From: Toxoplasma gondii ME49
Lineage: Eukaryota; Apicomplexa; Conoidasida; Eucoccidiorida; Sarcocystidae
DNA: 64,000 bases
Assembly: GCF_000006565.2 (NCBI RefSeq)
Contig: NC_031477.1
Coordinates: 1,706,043 to 1,770,042, forward strand
Direction of reading: 5' to 3'
A program made the position numbers and the translations under genes. Shown here in pieces: positions 46,372 through 57,700 of the stretch. Position 1 is the first letter of the stretch. Each line of letters opens with the position of its first letter. Under the pieces are notes generated by a model. The model was not told the DNA's origin and ran no database searches. It was given only the letters and a program-made list of their open reading frames with translations.

Positions 46372-49300
46372 ATGGGATCCAACCGCGTCGACGTAGTTGG
46401 CTGCGCGGAAGCGGAAGGAAGCATGAAGGCGCTCGCTTCCCTGCGGACATTGTGCTTGGCTTTTCTGTTTGGCGTAACCGTTACATTAGGGCAGCAATTG
46501 CTGTTGTGCTCTAAAGCAGCCTTGGCCCGCCCTTTAGGCGATGGGATGGGTGACGACCAGTCTGTTGTTCAACCGATGGTTTCTCGTAGCACTGTCGCAA
46601 ACACAGCCAAGCATGAACCTGATACGTTTGTTACAGAGAGGCGTCGAGCAGGAGCGACAGCCATGAGAACTGCAGGTCCAACCTCCAGTAAATCGAACGC
46701 ACAAACATCGGCAGCCGCTTGGGTGGAGACGGAAGAGAATAATTATCCTGTTTCAGCGGCTCCTTCAGAGAAAGGGATGGACAGCCTTCTTGGCCTCATC
46801 TCCGACCGCGAATATAATTCCCCAAGTCCTAATCTTGTCAACGATGGCAGAGAGTTTGCCAAACAATTCGAGGATTCTGATGAGCAGTTCCCCTTGGAGC
46901 AGCAGGTGACTGCTGACCTCACACCCGAACAAGCAAGAGCGCAGATGCTAGAAAACAACTTGGATGAGCTGAGGTCGATGCTCGAAGACCCTGCACTACA
47001 TGTGGCTGTCAACGGTAGGGAACAAATTTCACGAATGCTTTGTGGAGTTGCTTAGAAAGATTTTGTCCTTTTCAGCAACCCTCCCTTTAGAAGCTTGGTT
47101 ATGAATAATGATACAATCTTTTGACCATTGAATGCTGTTGTTGCAGGTCTTCTTGGATCACTTCCTTCTGACAAGAGTGAACCGTCGGCGCAGATACCCG
47201 ATTCCTCCTTCGGTTCTTTGGAATCGTGGTCGGCCTCGAAGACACGTGAAGTCGCCTCAACACCGTCAGCGTACACTGCCGATCCTAACGGTGCCAGAGC
47301 CGGAGAGTCGCTTTCGGCTGCAGCCATAGAGATACAGCAAATGTCTAGCAATCTTGCTTTTCTGTCTCTTTCCCTTGCGGAGTCAACGGCCTCTCTAGGA
47401 AAGTCTCTCGAAGAAACCAGGACGAGGCTCACCGAGAAGCTGAAGCTCGTAGCTGGAATGGCGTTAGGGTTTGATCAATTCGCCATGCACCAAACAGCTA
47501 CGGGGCCCGGCCTTTCCGTGGAAGGAAAGCAAACCGAACAGATGAGCCGGAAATCGGCGGAGGATACTAGAGCTTCATCACTGTCATCTGACCCAGACGA
47601 TGGTAGAGCCGCACAATTAGCGGGCCAAAAGGGGCATGTGACGCCTTGCATTGCCGGACTCATTGCAACCTCAAACCCGTTTCGTAAGTCCTGGGAAGGG
47701 GGGCGTCTCTCCGAATTCCGGATGCGTCGGGTGAGTTCACATGAACACCGGTCACGCGTGAGTTTGACGACACAGTTTATTTTGTTACCTGTTTCGATGC
47801 AGTGTCTCACTGAAGGAAAAGCCCCTCTACGCAGTCGTTCTATGGATCTGCACCCAGAAGTTTGTCCGAGGGACCGCATCGGGCGTCACGGTGTGTTCGT
47901 GTTCTCCGTATGATGTTTGTGAACTGTGCTGCAGTGTTTACGCATATGCTGGCGCTAGGAGCCGCTTACCTTGGGTACGATAAGTACTTCGGTGATGGCA
48001 CATCTGAACTGCTGCCTTTCTACGGGACTCGTACACTACTGTCGACGCTATCTCCGCTGGATACGCCACGACTTTTAGACAGCATGGCAGCTGCCGATCG
48101 ACTGTCACCGAAGCGTTCCATACTTTCACGTTTTTCAAGAAGAAAAAGGTCGTTAGACGCACCTGCGCCGGAGCCCAGTGGTTGGGACCAAAAGAGGAAA
48201 TCACGTCTCCCTTTGGGAAGTCTTCGCCTCGTACTGGATATACTGGATAGGCACCTGGAAGCTTTAACGACTTGTAAGTAATACGGCAGCTGAAAAAGAA
48301 CGCGGACGACACAGGGAACGATTCTCATCCACCTGGTGAGGGGCATGGTGTCTCCTATGGCGTGAGCACGTCCGAATCCTACCGAGCAAGAAAATAGACA
48401 CCACGGTGATTGTGTTTCCTGGTGCGTAGCCTCTATTCCGTGTCTTCCAGTTGCCACACGAGCCAGTCCCTTCCCTTACCACTCCTCAAGCACGCTTGCT
48501 GTTTGTGCGTTTCCGTAGATGTACAGCAACAGATTGAAATATTCCGGCAAGCAGGAGTTCCACTGGAAGCGTCAGTAACGATGACTCACAACCTGAACAG
48601 GTTACACGTCACTCGCTGCCAGTCTAGAAATAACCAGATGGTAATTCCCTGTAGGTGGAAAGACACAACCTTCTTCGAAGAACTGTCAAATGAAACAAAT
48701 CCAGGCCTGACAGACGAGGAGCAGCTGGAAAAGCGTGTCAAATTTCACAAGCTTGAGAATGCTTTCAACACGGTTACAGGACTAGGTGAGAGGGTAGATT
48801 CAGCAGCGTGCGATCCTCATCCAGGCCTTTCTCGCGCGTGCTATTATTGAAAGGGAGGGATACAGAATAAAATAAGACACATGATTGGAGTTCGTATGTG
48901 GTCGGCATAAGTGATAAGCCTTGGTCTTGTGTGTTTCTCTATTGGCGGTGTCTATGCAACACCGGCAAACGCCTCGCAGCAGTTGCACTGCGCCGTTATG
49001 GAGAGGTTGCGCCGCTTCATTGTGTCTTCTTGTACTAATTTTCAGGCGCGCTTGAAGCAATGCTTGACGAGGACAGTGAGATTTCTCTGAAGCGAGGGAT
49101 TCGCGAGTGGGTAGTCAAATGTTTTTAGAATGATGGTCTGCTCGGCAGTGTTTTGTTGGTTTCCGCCATCAAGAATAATTCATGCTACGCGATGTTCAAT
49201 ACGGCGTCAATTTTCGGATTCTATCTGCACAGGCGTTCTGCTCGGTGGTCCTGCGGAGGAATCAGTGGCTCGTCTTTATTCAGACTTCCATCTGGGTGCA

Positions 49301-52300
49301 GGTAAGGGTACCTCTCAAGGGCGGGTATTTCCGGCAGAAGACGTGGGAGTGTCTCAGTGTCCTCTGCGCCAGCCGCGTTACACCTCTTTCTAATGAATGA
49401 TCTGTGGTTGCAGCAATGAACAACTGGTATTTCTACGACGCCCTCAACATCAATAAAATGCTGTCCCGATTTCAAAAAGGCAAGTCCACGAATTCAAGGT
49501 CGCCGCATACTGTTAGAAGAAAACGTTTGCCGACCATGAACTCGTCTGTAGTGTTGGTAGTGCAGGACACCATAAACAAGCAGTGGATGATGCTCCCTGA
49601 AACGGACCATCCCAAAGTGAAAACGCCTTCACTTTAAGACGCTAATGTCGCAGCTTCTAGCCTGCAAGGTAGAAGAACCAACAATGAGTGTCTGTGTGTG
49701 TCTTTTCCTACGCAACGCCAGTTGGTACGAAGGTCTTGAAGCAGTACGGGCTGGAGAACCTGATGAATCTGGCCACTTCCCATCAAGCAGGAAGTACCGC
49801 GTCCTGGGATCGGACAGATATCGACACTAAATTGGCTAAACACCATCATTATGGGAGCGCTCTTCGTGTCCGACTGTACATCATGGCTCTTCGTAAGTGT
49901 GTAATGCGCGAACATCAGTGACGGTGGAAGCAGACACGTCATCTTCACTGTTTGATGTTAGTGGGTGCGGTATTTCTTCTTACAACTGCAGTGAACAATT
50001 TTTCTTCAGCGTTCATATGAACACAGAGACCTGCAACTTCTTGATCTTCAGGGGAGCAAAAACTATGTCCCCACTGCATCGATCAATGGGGTACTAGACG
50101 TAAACGGTCTGTGTTGCGCCTGTTCCACTTTTATTGTGCTGGCGCAACCGCGCTTGCGGTATTGTTTGAGCAGCAGCTAACAGTCTGTAAAGTGCAGGAA
50201 AGGAAAATATCACTCGAATCAGAATAAAATAAGAAAGCTCATCCTGTTTCCTAAAGATCTAATTTGTTGAAGGATGTACGTGCCCGCGTCCTGATTTTCT
50301 CTCAGTTCCACAATTTACTCCACATCGGGAAGGAATCCTGTCTCCAGTTGATTTCATTCGAGAAGCTTTCGCTGGAGAAAGAAGTTATGCTATGTCGACT
50401 GCTCGCCTGAAGCCTCTATTATCTGATGACCTGGTCATTCTCGGCGTTCCCAAGGGCTTCTCGTTTTTGTGGCTCTTTGAATTCCTCCTCGAAGAAGGTA
50501 ATGACGGACCTGAAGCCAGGATCTCAGACACAGAGCCCGGATCAGTTGTCTTCATTTCCAGCCTATGACTTGGTTATGTAGTATGCTTTTTCCTTTCTTC
50601 TACCTTCGTGTTTCTGGTACAGATTCACCAAACGCATTGGTGGCAAAACGTAGAGCCTTGAAACGGATTCCCAATTGGACAAAGAGGCTGTTCTCCCACA
50701 GTCGTTCGATCCCGATGCTTTTCCGCCAATTCTATAAGGCCCTGAATGCTGGTGTCTTCGCAAAAGCGAGAAGGCGGACCCTCGACAGATCCAAAACGTG
50801 TACGTATGCCCTATCCGACAACACTTGATGGTAGTAGATGATTTGCCGGCCCGAAGAAGTTAGGGTGGCTCACGAAAGCGTCACCGGCGTTTCTGACAAT
50901 ACGGGCAACAGCCTTGCTGTCGCACATACAAGATTTAACAAGAATAAACCGAGACAGATTTACCTGGTAGCAGCGGAACATTGATTCTTTTGGGGGAGCC
51001 GTGACCGGACAGATATATGAGGTGACGTTTGAGTTTCTACATTAGAAATATGACGATGAATATCTCACTCATATGCGTAAGAGCACGATTTGGTCGACAC
51101 AATCAGTGCTATCATTCAGGAAATGGCTGAGATCAAGGATCACACGCATATAGTGTTTTGGCTGGTCGTTCCTCTTTATCCCACAAACGTCCCGCTTCCG
51201 TCTCTGCCTCTCGGGTACTAATGATTCTTTGTTCCTTTGCGTTAACTGATTGCCCAACGGGTCACACTGTACGAGCTTACCGAATCGAGCTGTGTGACAA
51301 ACTCACAGCAGTCGCACGTATTCGAGTTCACGATGTCGCCGCGGAATCTCTGTCGTATGCTGGTGTCAGTGCTCAGTCGGCAATTACCAGAAGGGTGGCG
51401 CGATATTGTGATGGATGCTTTCGCCTTCACCGCCCACAGCGCAGCTCTCATGCAAGTGGTGAACTACCACTCATTGTTCCGTGACCGAACACTCAATGAC
51501 CTGCAAGAGGCCTCCTATCTCGCTACGCCTCCAGCTTTTTCCATTGAGGATCAAAGTGTCATGAAGAGGTGCGATGAGCAAATATACGAATGGTCACGTT
51601 TTGGCTTCTCGCCCGACGTTCTCGAAGCTGATTTGCACAATGAGACATTCAAGGGCAAGTGGGAAAATCTACGGCTTGAAACGATGCCCACACCAGACAC
51701 TCATCAATGGTGGAGGCGCCTTCATAGGGCTATTCTCGACTCCCTCGAAATATACCAAGCTCACGAAAGGCATCTGAAGGGGATGAGCGATAACTTGTAT
51801 ACCCTTGTCGAGGATACAATAAAGAATCTGCAAGACGGAAGCTCTCGGGACGACACCATTTTCTTCGGACGAATTGCGAGAGGCGCCCGCGAATCTGTGG
51901 GCCAAAAAATGTGGCGCGGCGTTAAAACGTTCTTTCTCGACCTTGTACGCGATGTTCCAGGCTCGGATCATGCCGTCTGGTTTGGTGTCGGCTTCAATTT
52001 CCCACGGATCTTCCAAATTCTCCGCAAAATGAAAGAAATTGCTCTACACGCTGCAGGAGACCAAGGCTCGGCCATCCTGCTGGACGAGGCATTTGTGGAG
52101 CTGGTACAAGAGACAGTGGCGGTACGGGCACAAACGTATAGACGGCAACCCCCTACAACCCTCAGAAACATCGGTGTAATCGGGTTGAGACCGGACTACG
52201 CCAATCTTGACACTGAACAGAGATCGATGGAATACCAGCTGTCAATGTGTGCAGACCACTGTGTCTCACTCTGGGTGCAAATCCTCGGATTCATATATCC

Positions 52301-53219
52301 CTATGTGCTCAATCCATCTCTTTTAACAGATTACGAGAAGTCATTTGGGACTGGCCACGCAATCAAAAAGTTGGATGATCCCAGCTATGTGAATTCGTTT
52401 CGCTACATTTTTGCAAACGACGCCTCGCTGAACTTCTTCGAGCACAATACCCCTCAAGACACACGGAAGGCTTTGGTGTCACTCAAGAGTGGACAGGCGT
52501 TCATGTACGCAAACATGATGAGATTCGCCGGAATTGCATTCGAACAACTCAGTATGCCGTATTTGGCGGTTTCTCTTCAAAGGCAGGCGCCCTTCATGGG
52601 CCAGATGGTCAAGGATTGGGTGGCCAAGAGAAGCAGATCGCGGAAGCTCGCCATAGTCAGCGTGCTTTCTCTCGGGCTCATTTTTGCGTACACGCTGCTC
52701 TCCGCGTTAGACATCGCTCAGTTCCTCACCGACTCAGGGATGAAGGCAATTGAAGATTGCAGCTGGAACCCTATTATGCAACAAATGGCGTGCGTGGTCG
52801 TGGCAGGAAGTGGATCTCTGGTGGCTCCAACGTTCGCTGCGCTGTCGGATGTCTTCAAGGTGGGCCTGTATTCCGGAATCGGGTCGACACTCATCGCCGC
52901 TTCAGTCGTAGGTAATGCATATATGATCATCCGTTCTCAGAGCAGAACAATTCTGAGGACCGAAATGGCTATCAAGAACGTGGCTGTGAAACTCTGGAAA
53001 CAGATGCGAAAGTATTTTTCCTGGGTTACCAGATTCACGAAACGCCGAAAAGCTATTCTTAGCACCATGATGGCTCGAGCCACGGCCCTTGCCAAAAACA
53101 AGAAACCACGCAGCGAAACTGCTGCAACCATGACAAGATCTGGTGACTCCGTAATGGACATGCTTCTACAGGGAGTCTCACCGGCAACGCCACAGCGAGC
53201 GCAGGACGGCAGCCGCTGA
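46372..53219 (+). CDS. RON2-like rhoptry neck protein (probable RON2L1), eleven exons
   Basis: RON2 proteins are secreted from rhoptries into the host membrane, where a short ectodomain is bound by an AMA on the parasite surface to build the moving junction. Exons: 46372-47014, 47147-47683, 47935-48273, 48519-48785, 49046-49075, 49233-49301, 49414-49524, 49722-49892, 50306-50497, 50623 to about 50797, about 51290-53219. The end of exon 7 and the last acceptor are the least certain. About 1487 residues, close to the roughly 1480 I recall for RON2. Start: ATG 46372 in an AAAAATGG context; Met18 is an alternative. A hydrophobic stretch at residues 26-40 (LCLAFLFGVTVTLGQ) acts as signal peptide. 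Near the C-terminus, a membrane segment (LAIVSVLSLGLIFAYTLL, from about 52648) precedes the AMA-binding D3 region, DIAQFLTDSG...DC...AC (52711-52800), whose two cysteines suit the cystine loop, then another membrane segment (52876-52945). RON2L1 rather than RON2L2 rests on remembered gene order. Confidence 0.9.
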
Positions 53220-53845
53220 CATCGCAGTTTTTAGGCACGCGTTTCGGTTCTTTGAACTTCTATTCTTTTGCTGTGGCACACGAACTGAATGTGTACTTCA
53301 CTTTCCAAGTACAGCGAAGGGTCTGCTCTCATCGACAGTCTTAAACGGCGTGCAGTCCGCTGACCCCGAAGGAGGGTATTGGTGTATTGGCAGTCTTTTT
53401 GCGAGGATTTCAACCACAAACGGCCTACATATAATATACAACTTTATGTTTAGAATGCTTCCGATGATGACATTTTCCAGTGCGGTGGCTATTGATCCAC
53501 GTAGCCCAAGAACGTTGCGTAGATCTCTTCAGGATGGGCAAAGCGATGTACACTTCGAACGCATACTTTTTCCCCACGAGGCTCGATATCCATAACTTCA
53601 CAGCAAGATGCATCTTGATACACTGCAGTGCTTCCCTTATTTCATTCCGACAGGTGCGCCAGCAGCAGAGCCGCCGCCACCATATCAGTTCTGTGTAACA
53701 TTAACGACCCACAATTGCCGTTTAGGGTCCAGGAAACATGTGCTGGTTTTAGTGGCGTGCGACTGGCTGTTGTTACTTTCGTATATTTCTCAAAAACAGA
53801 GCTCGAAAAATTTTATTCTGTCCCATATGTAGGTAATAATTCATG
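53220..53845. other. 3' region of the RON2-like gene
   Basis: No gene is seen here. This is the presumed 3' untranslated region of the RON2-like gene, running toward the stop of the possible zinc-ribbon gene on the other strand. Confidence 0.45.
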
Positions 53846-54163
53846 TTATGCCTCGCCAGTTGAGGAAAATGGCTTGTATCCCAGGAAACATGTGCCAGGT
53901 AGTATTCCTCTGCCTCGCTTAGGTTCGAGTCTACCTACGGCGTCTCCAGTGTGCAGAATTCGACCCTTGAAGCACGCTGACACTTTATTTTGAAAGGAAT
54001 TGTCTGAAGTCTCTTGTTGACACCAGTTTGAAGAGATGGCGGACTCGTCAATCTGCACGCCATCCGGACAAACTGGACACCTCGGGAGACCCTTTGAATT
54101 TGACAGCGGCTCCCCACACAACGAGCACAAGCTAGCAAACACGAGACTGTTCAGATGTTGCAT
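53846..54163 (-). CDS. Possible small zinc-ribbon protein
   Basis: A 105-codon frame with an ATG at 54163 and TAA at 53846. Residues about 12-31 hold a clean zinc-ribbon pattern, C-x2-C-x12-C-x2-C (CSLCGEP ... RCPVC), preceded by a short hydrophobic lead-in (LNSLVFAS). The arrangement is loosely like the ZNRD2/SSSCA1 (autoantigen p27) ribbon, but the lead-in helix typical of that family is not visible and would need an upstream exon, which I could not define. Beyond residue 40 the sequence is polar with no features I recognise. It lies between the RON2-like stop and the TSR1 start, on the opposite strand to both, 625 bases from the TSR1 ATG. It could be a chance frame; the cysteine spacing is the only positive evidence. 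Confidence 0.35.
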   Translation of the reverse strand: MQHLNSLVFASLCSLCGEPLSNSKGLPRCPVCPDGVQIDESAISSNWCQQETSDNSFQNKVSACFKGRILHTGDAVGRLEPKRGRGILPGTCFLGYKPFSSTGEA

Positions 54164-54788
54164 TGTTTCTCCCCGTCTCGATCCGTTTGTGGGAGCACAA
54201 ACATATCTTCACATCATTGGAGGAAGAAGCGAGATAAAGCAACGTCGGCGGGTGGGACACTACTCTCTGGATGCTCTCTGTGGACAGCCCCGGTCCGCGA
54301 AGTAGCCTGCGTTCCGGCACGCCTTGTGACTTTTCTCCCCGCTGTCTCCACAGTCAAATGTTTCTGTGCATTTAACTGCTGGCAGCGAACACAGGAGTTA
54401 TCAAGGGATGATTGTTGCACGGGATAAGTCTCAGTGCCTATGCGCGATGCCGACGGACCGGCTTTGACTCATGATTCACAGCCTTTTCGCACTCCTCGTT
54501 CTTGACTCGGCGGGCTCTCACTCCAGTCCAGCTATCGCCCGGACACTGTTGTCTCATCTGGATGGATCTCCGTCATCCCCACTTTCTCCATAGAGAGCCT
54601 TTGACTTTTGCCTAGCAACAGAATAGGCAGGATCGCGGTTTGGGGGACTTTGACAGGCGGGGGTAGCTTCAGTTTGTCACCTGCGCCTCCTTCCCAGCAC
54701 CGCGTGGGAAGATCCGAGTACCGTCCCATCACGTTTTTCGGTTTTCACCAGTGTAGAATTCCGATTTTTTCTGTGATTGTCGACCAAG
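54164..54788. other. TSR1 upstream region
   Basis: This holds the presumed promoter and leader of TSR1, possibly shared with the minus-strand zinc-ribbon candidate. No GCATGC motif occurs here; the nearest GCTAGC, 54131-54136, lies inside the zinc-ribbon frame. Confidence 0.4.
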
Positions 54789-57700
54789 ATGACTCCACAC
54801 TCTCACCGCCCGTCGTCGGGCCTAAAACAGCGGAATAAGCCTTCGAAGAAAAGCTCCGGGGGTCCGGTGTCTGCCACTGCGTATCGAGAGGCACAGAGGC
54901 GGAAGGAAGCTGCCCCTGGCATTACGGCAGCTCTTCGCCCGATCAATAAGCAGCAAAGGGCACTCGTGACAAAGCAGAAGCGATCTCGACAACTCCAGAA
55001 CCTTCAGCAGCTTAAAACTTCTCTTCGCGGCGCGGCAGCGTGTGGGCACGCAGCTCTGCCGCCTCGAGTTGTCGTTATCGTGTCCTTCGATGAACACACA
55101 GACTCGCGGGTAGTTTTCGCGGCACTAGCCCGACAACTGCGCCAAGATCTCGGCCTCTGTGATGCTCATCCCAGTGCCCGTTACAATCCTTTGGAGGCGC
55201 AAAGTAATGTGACTGCGGAACTCGCTGCGTCCGCGGGCCGAGTGTCAGGAGTGTCGAAGCACGCAAAACATGAGACGGACTCTGCTTCCTCTTCCATGCC
55301 CTCTTCCACGTTCCTGTTTCCTCTACCGAACTACGCACGGTGCGCGTCTCTTCCGCTGCGATCGCAGCAGCGCATCTTGTTGCTCCCGGCGCCGCCGCCG
55401 CGGAACACCCTGCCGCTCCTCGACCTCTGCAAGTGTGCGGACCTCCTCCTCTGCGTCTTTTCGGGTGAATGTACGTACACCAAACCGGCGTTCGACGAGG
55501 ACGGGTACCGGTTCTTGACTGCGCTTAAAATGCAGGGTGTTCCGCCGGTAGTTGGCGTCGGCTCTCCGGTGGCTTTGCAAGCTCACCTCGGTACGTGTCT
55601 TTCGGGAAATGGCGCAGCGTTGCCTTGCGATTTCCCGTCGTCGTCTCTAACTGGTGTCAGTAAAATGGAAATGGCGGCGGAAGCGATGAACGACGTGGAC
55701 GTTTCGTCGATGTCCATGGATAACGAGAGTATTCAAACACCCGCAGCTCTCGGCGGAAAGGCAGGAAGAAAGCAAGCCGCCGAAACCCTTCGCTTCCAAC
55801 AGCGCTATTTCTCTTCTGAATTCGGCTCCGACAAGTGAGATACGGTGTTGTCCGGGCAACTGCTTCTGAGCGGCCGTTGCCTGACACAGAAAACCAAGTC
55901 ATCCGCAGCGATGTTCCGCTTGCCGCCTTCTTCCGTAGATGCCGTCAACGACGCAGTTCCAGAACGAGTGTGGAAAATGCGAATCGCGTAGGAGTGGAAC
56001 AAGGAATAAAACATTGACAACGCACTCCTCTCTCGTTGTCTGCCTACGCGGCACCGCTGAGGTGGTACAAAGTCGTGTCTGCGTGTCTCCAACGCCCTTG
56101 CAGTGAACGGCCTCTGTGTACGAGACTACCAAGAACGCTTATTTGCTGATTGACATTCCTCTCCGGATGACTTGTGCTTTGGTCCTCAGGAAGTTCTGTG
56201 CAGTGTCACTGCCTGCGGACTGGCAGAAGGTCGTGCGGATGATTGGAGGTGCCAGTGTGCCTCTCGATGTGGCGAGGTCGTCTCAGGCCGCCGAAGCCGC
56301 AGGGACGCATGGAGATCTCCAGTGGCGAAGAGGTCGGGGCTACTTGCTTGCCCTTGATTGGGAAATTCTCACCGGCGCTCAGAGACAGCTGGCGGGTGCT
56401 GCGAGTCCTCCAGGAAGCGAGTTACCGAAATCCGAGAGAAGGGAGAACGTCAGTGGCGCAGGCGAAGACGATGAAGCTGAGGAGACCTACTTGCACGCGT
56501 ACGGCTTTGTGAGAGGAGTGGGAATGACTTGCAGGTGAGCGAATCAAAAGAAAGGTGTTGGCAAAGGAAATTCCCTCCAAAACCGGTAGTTTGTCAGGAT
56601 TTTGTTTTTGTGTCATCAACGTGTCAATGGAACATCAGTAGCGCCCTTGACATCACAACGGCCCTTCGCCTGATCAATAATGAGCAACGAAGGGCATTCG
56701 CGACAAACATAAGCGACCTCGACAGCTGTAGAACCTGCTGCAGTTAGCAAATGACTGGGCCTCCTTGTTTGAGGGAGCGGCAGACAGCTCTGTGTTTCGA
56801 TTTGTACTTGTCTTCAACATTCATCTGTTCATTCGCACGCTTGAGAGGGTTTCTGCTGAAAAGCTTTGACGAAGCTACCCGCTGTTTCTGTTGTCGGGGG
56901 CGGGTGCATTGCCGCAGCGTCGATCGGTCAACGCTTTTAACCTTCCAGAGGAGAGAAGAGGCTCTGTATGCGCGAACGTATTCTGCATGGATCTCAAAGA
57001 ATAGACTGAACATGCGACTTTTCATGTTCTTCTCAAGTGGATCAGACGAGTGCATGCAGTCGAGGCGGAGACACTCCGATCAGCTTCGTGGGTTTTTTGT
57101 TGATGCAAAAGCGAACGTGCCGCCGGTGGTCCTTGGGGAGGAGACCGTGAAATAGACAGATGATAAACCCAGCGCACACAAGTGGAAAAACGGGAGGAGG
57201 GAGAGGAGGACATCAAGGTGCAAGCAGCGCGACGGTGTAGAGGGAGAACGATCGATAGACAGACGGGATTCTCGGTGGCTGTTTACAGGGACATTTCTGT
57301 GCAAACCACATGGAGTGTCGAAAAAAAACGCTGCCAGATCAGGATTACTGTTTCATCGTGAAGCCAAGGATTTGCCAGTAGACTGAACCCGCCTTCTGTC
57401 TTTTCTCTCCAGACTCCCGATCCACATCACTGGAGTGGGGGACTTCATTGCTGAACGCATCGACATTCTTCACGATGACGATTGGAAGCGACGGGAAAAG
57501 CGGACAGGCGCTGTCGATACCACGAAGCACGTCGGTCCGAATTTTTGTCAAGAGGACTGCGAGATGGAAGCTCAACAAGCGAACGGCGGAGAGACCGGTG
57601 TCCAAGATCTGTCCCTGCCAAAGCTGGATGTAGAGAGTTTGACGGCCGCTGAAAGGGCAGGTAAGAACTGAAAGTGCTGGCGACTTCCGGGATTGGTGTC

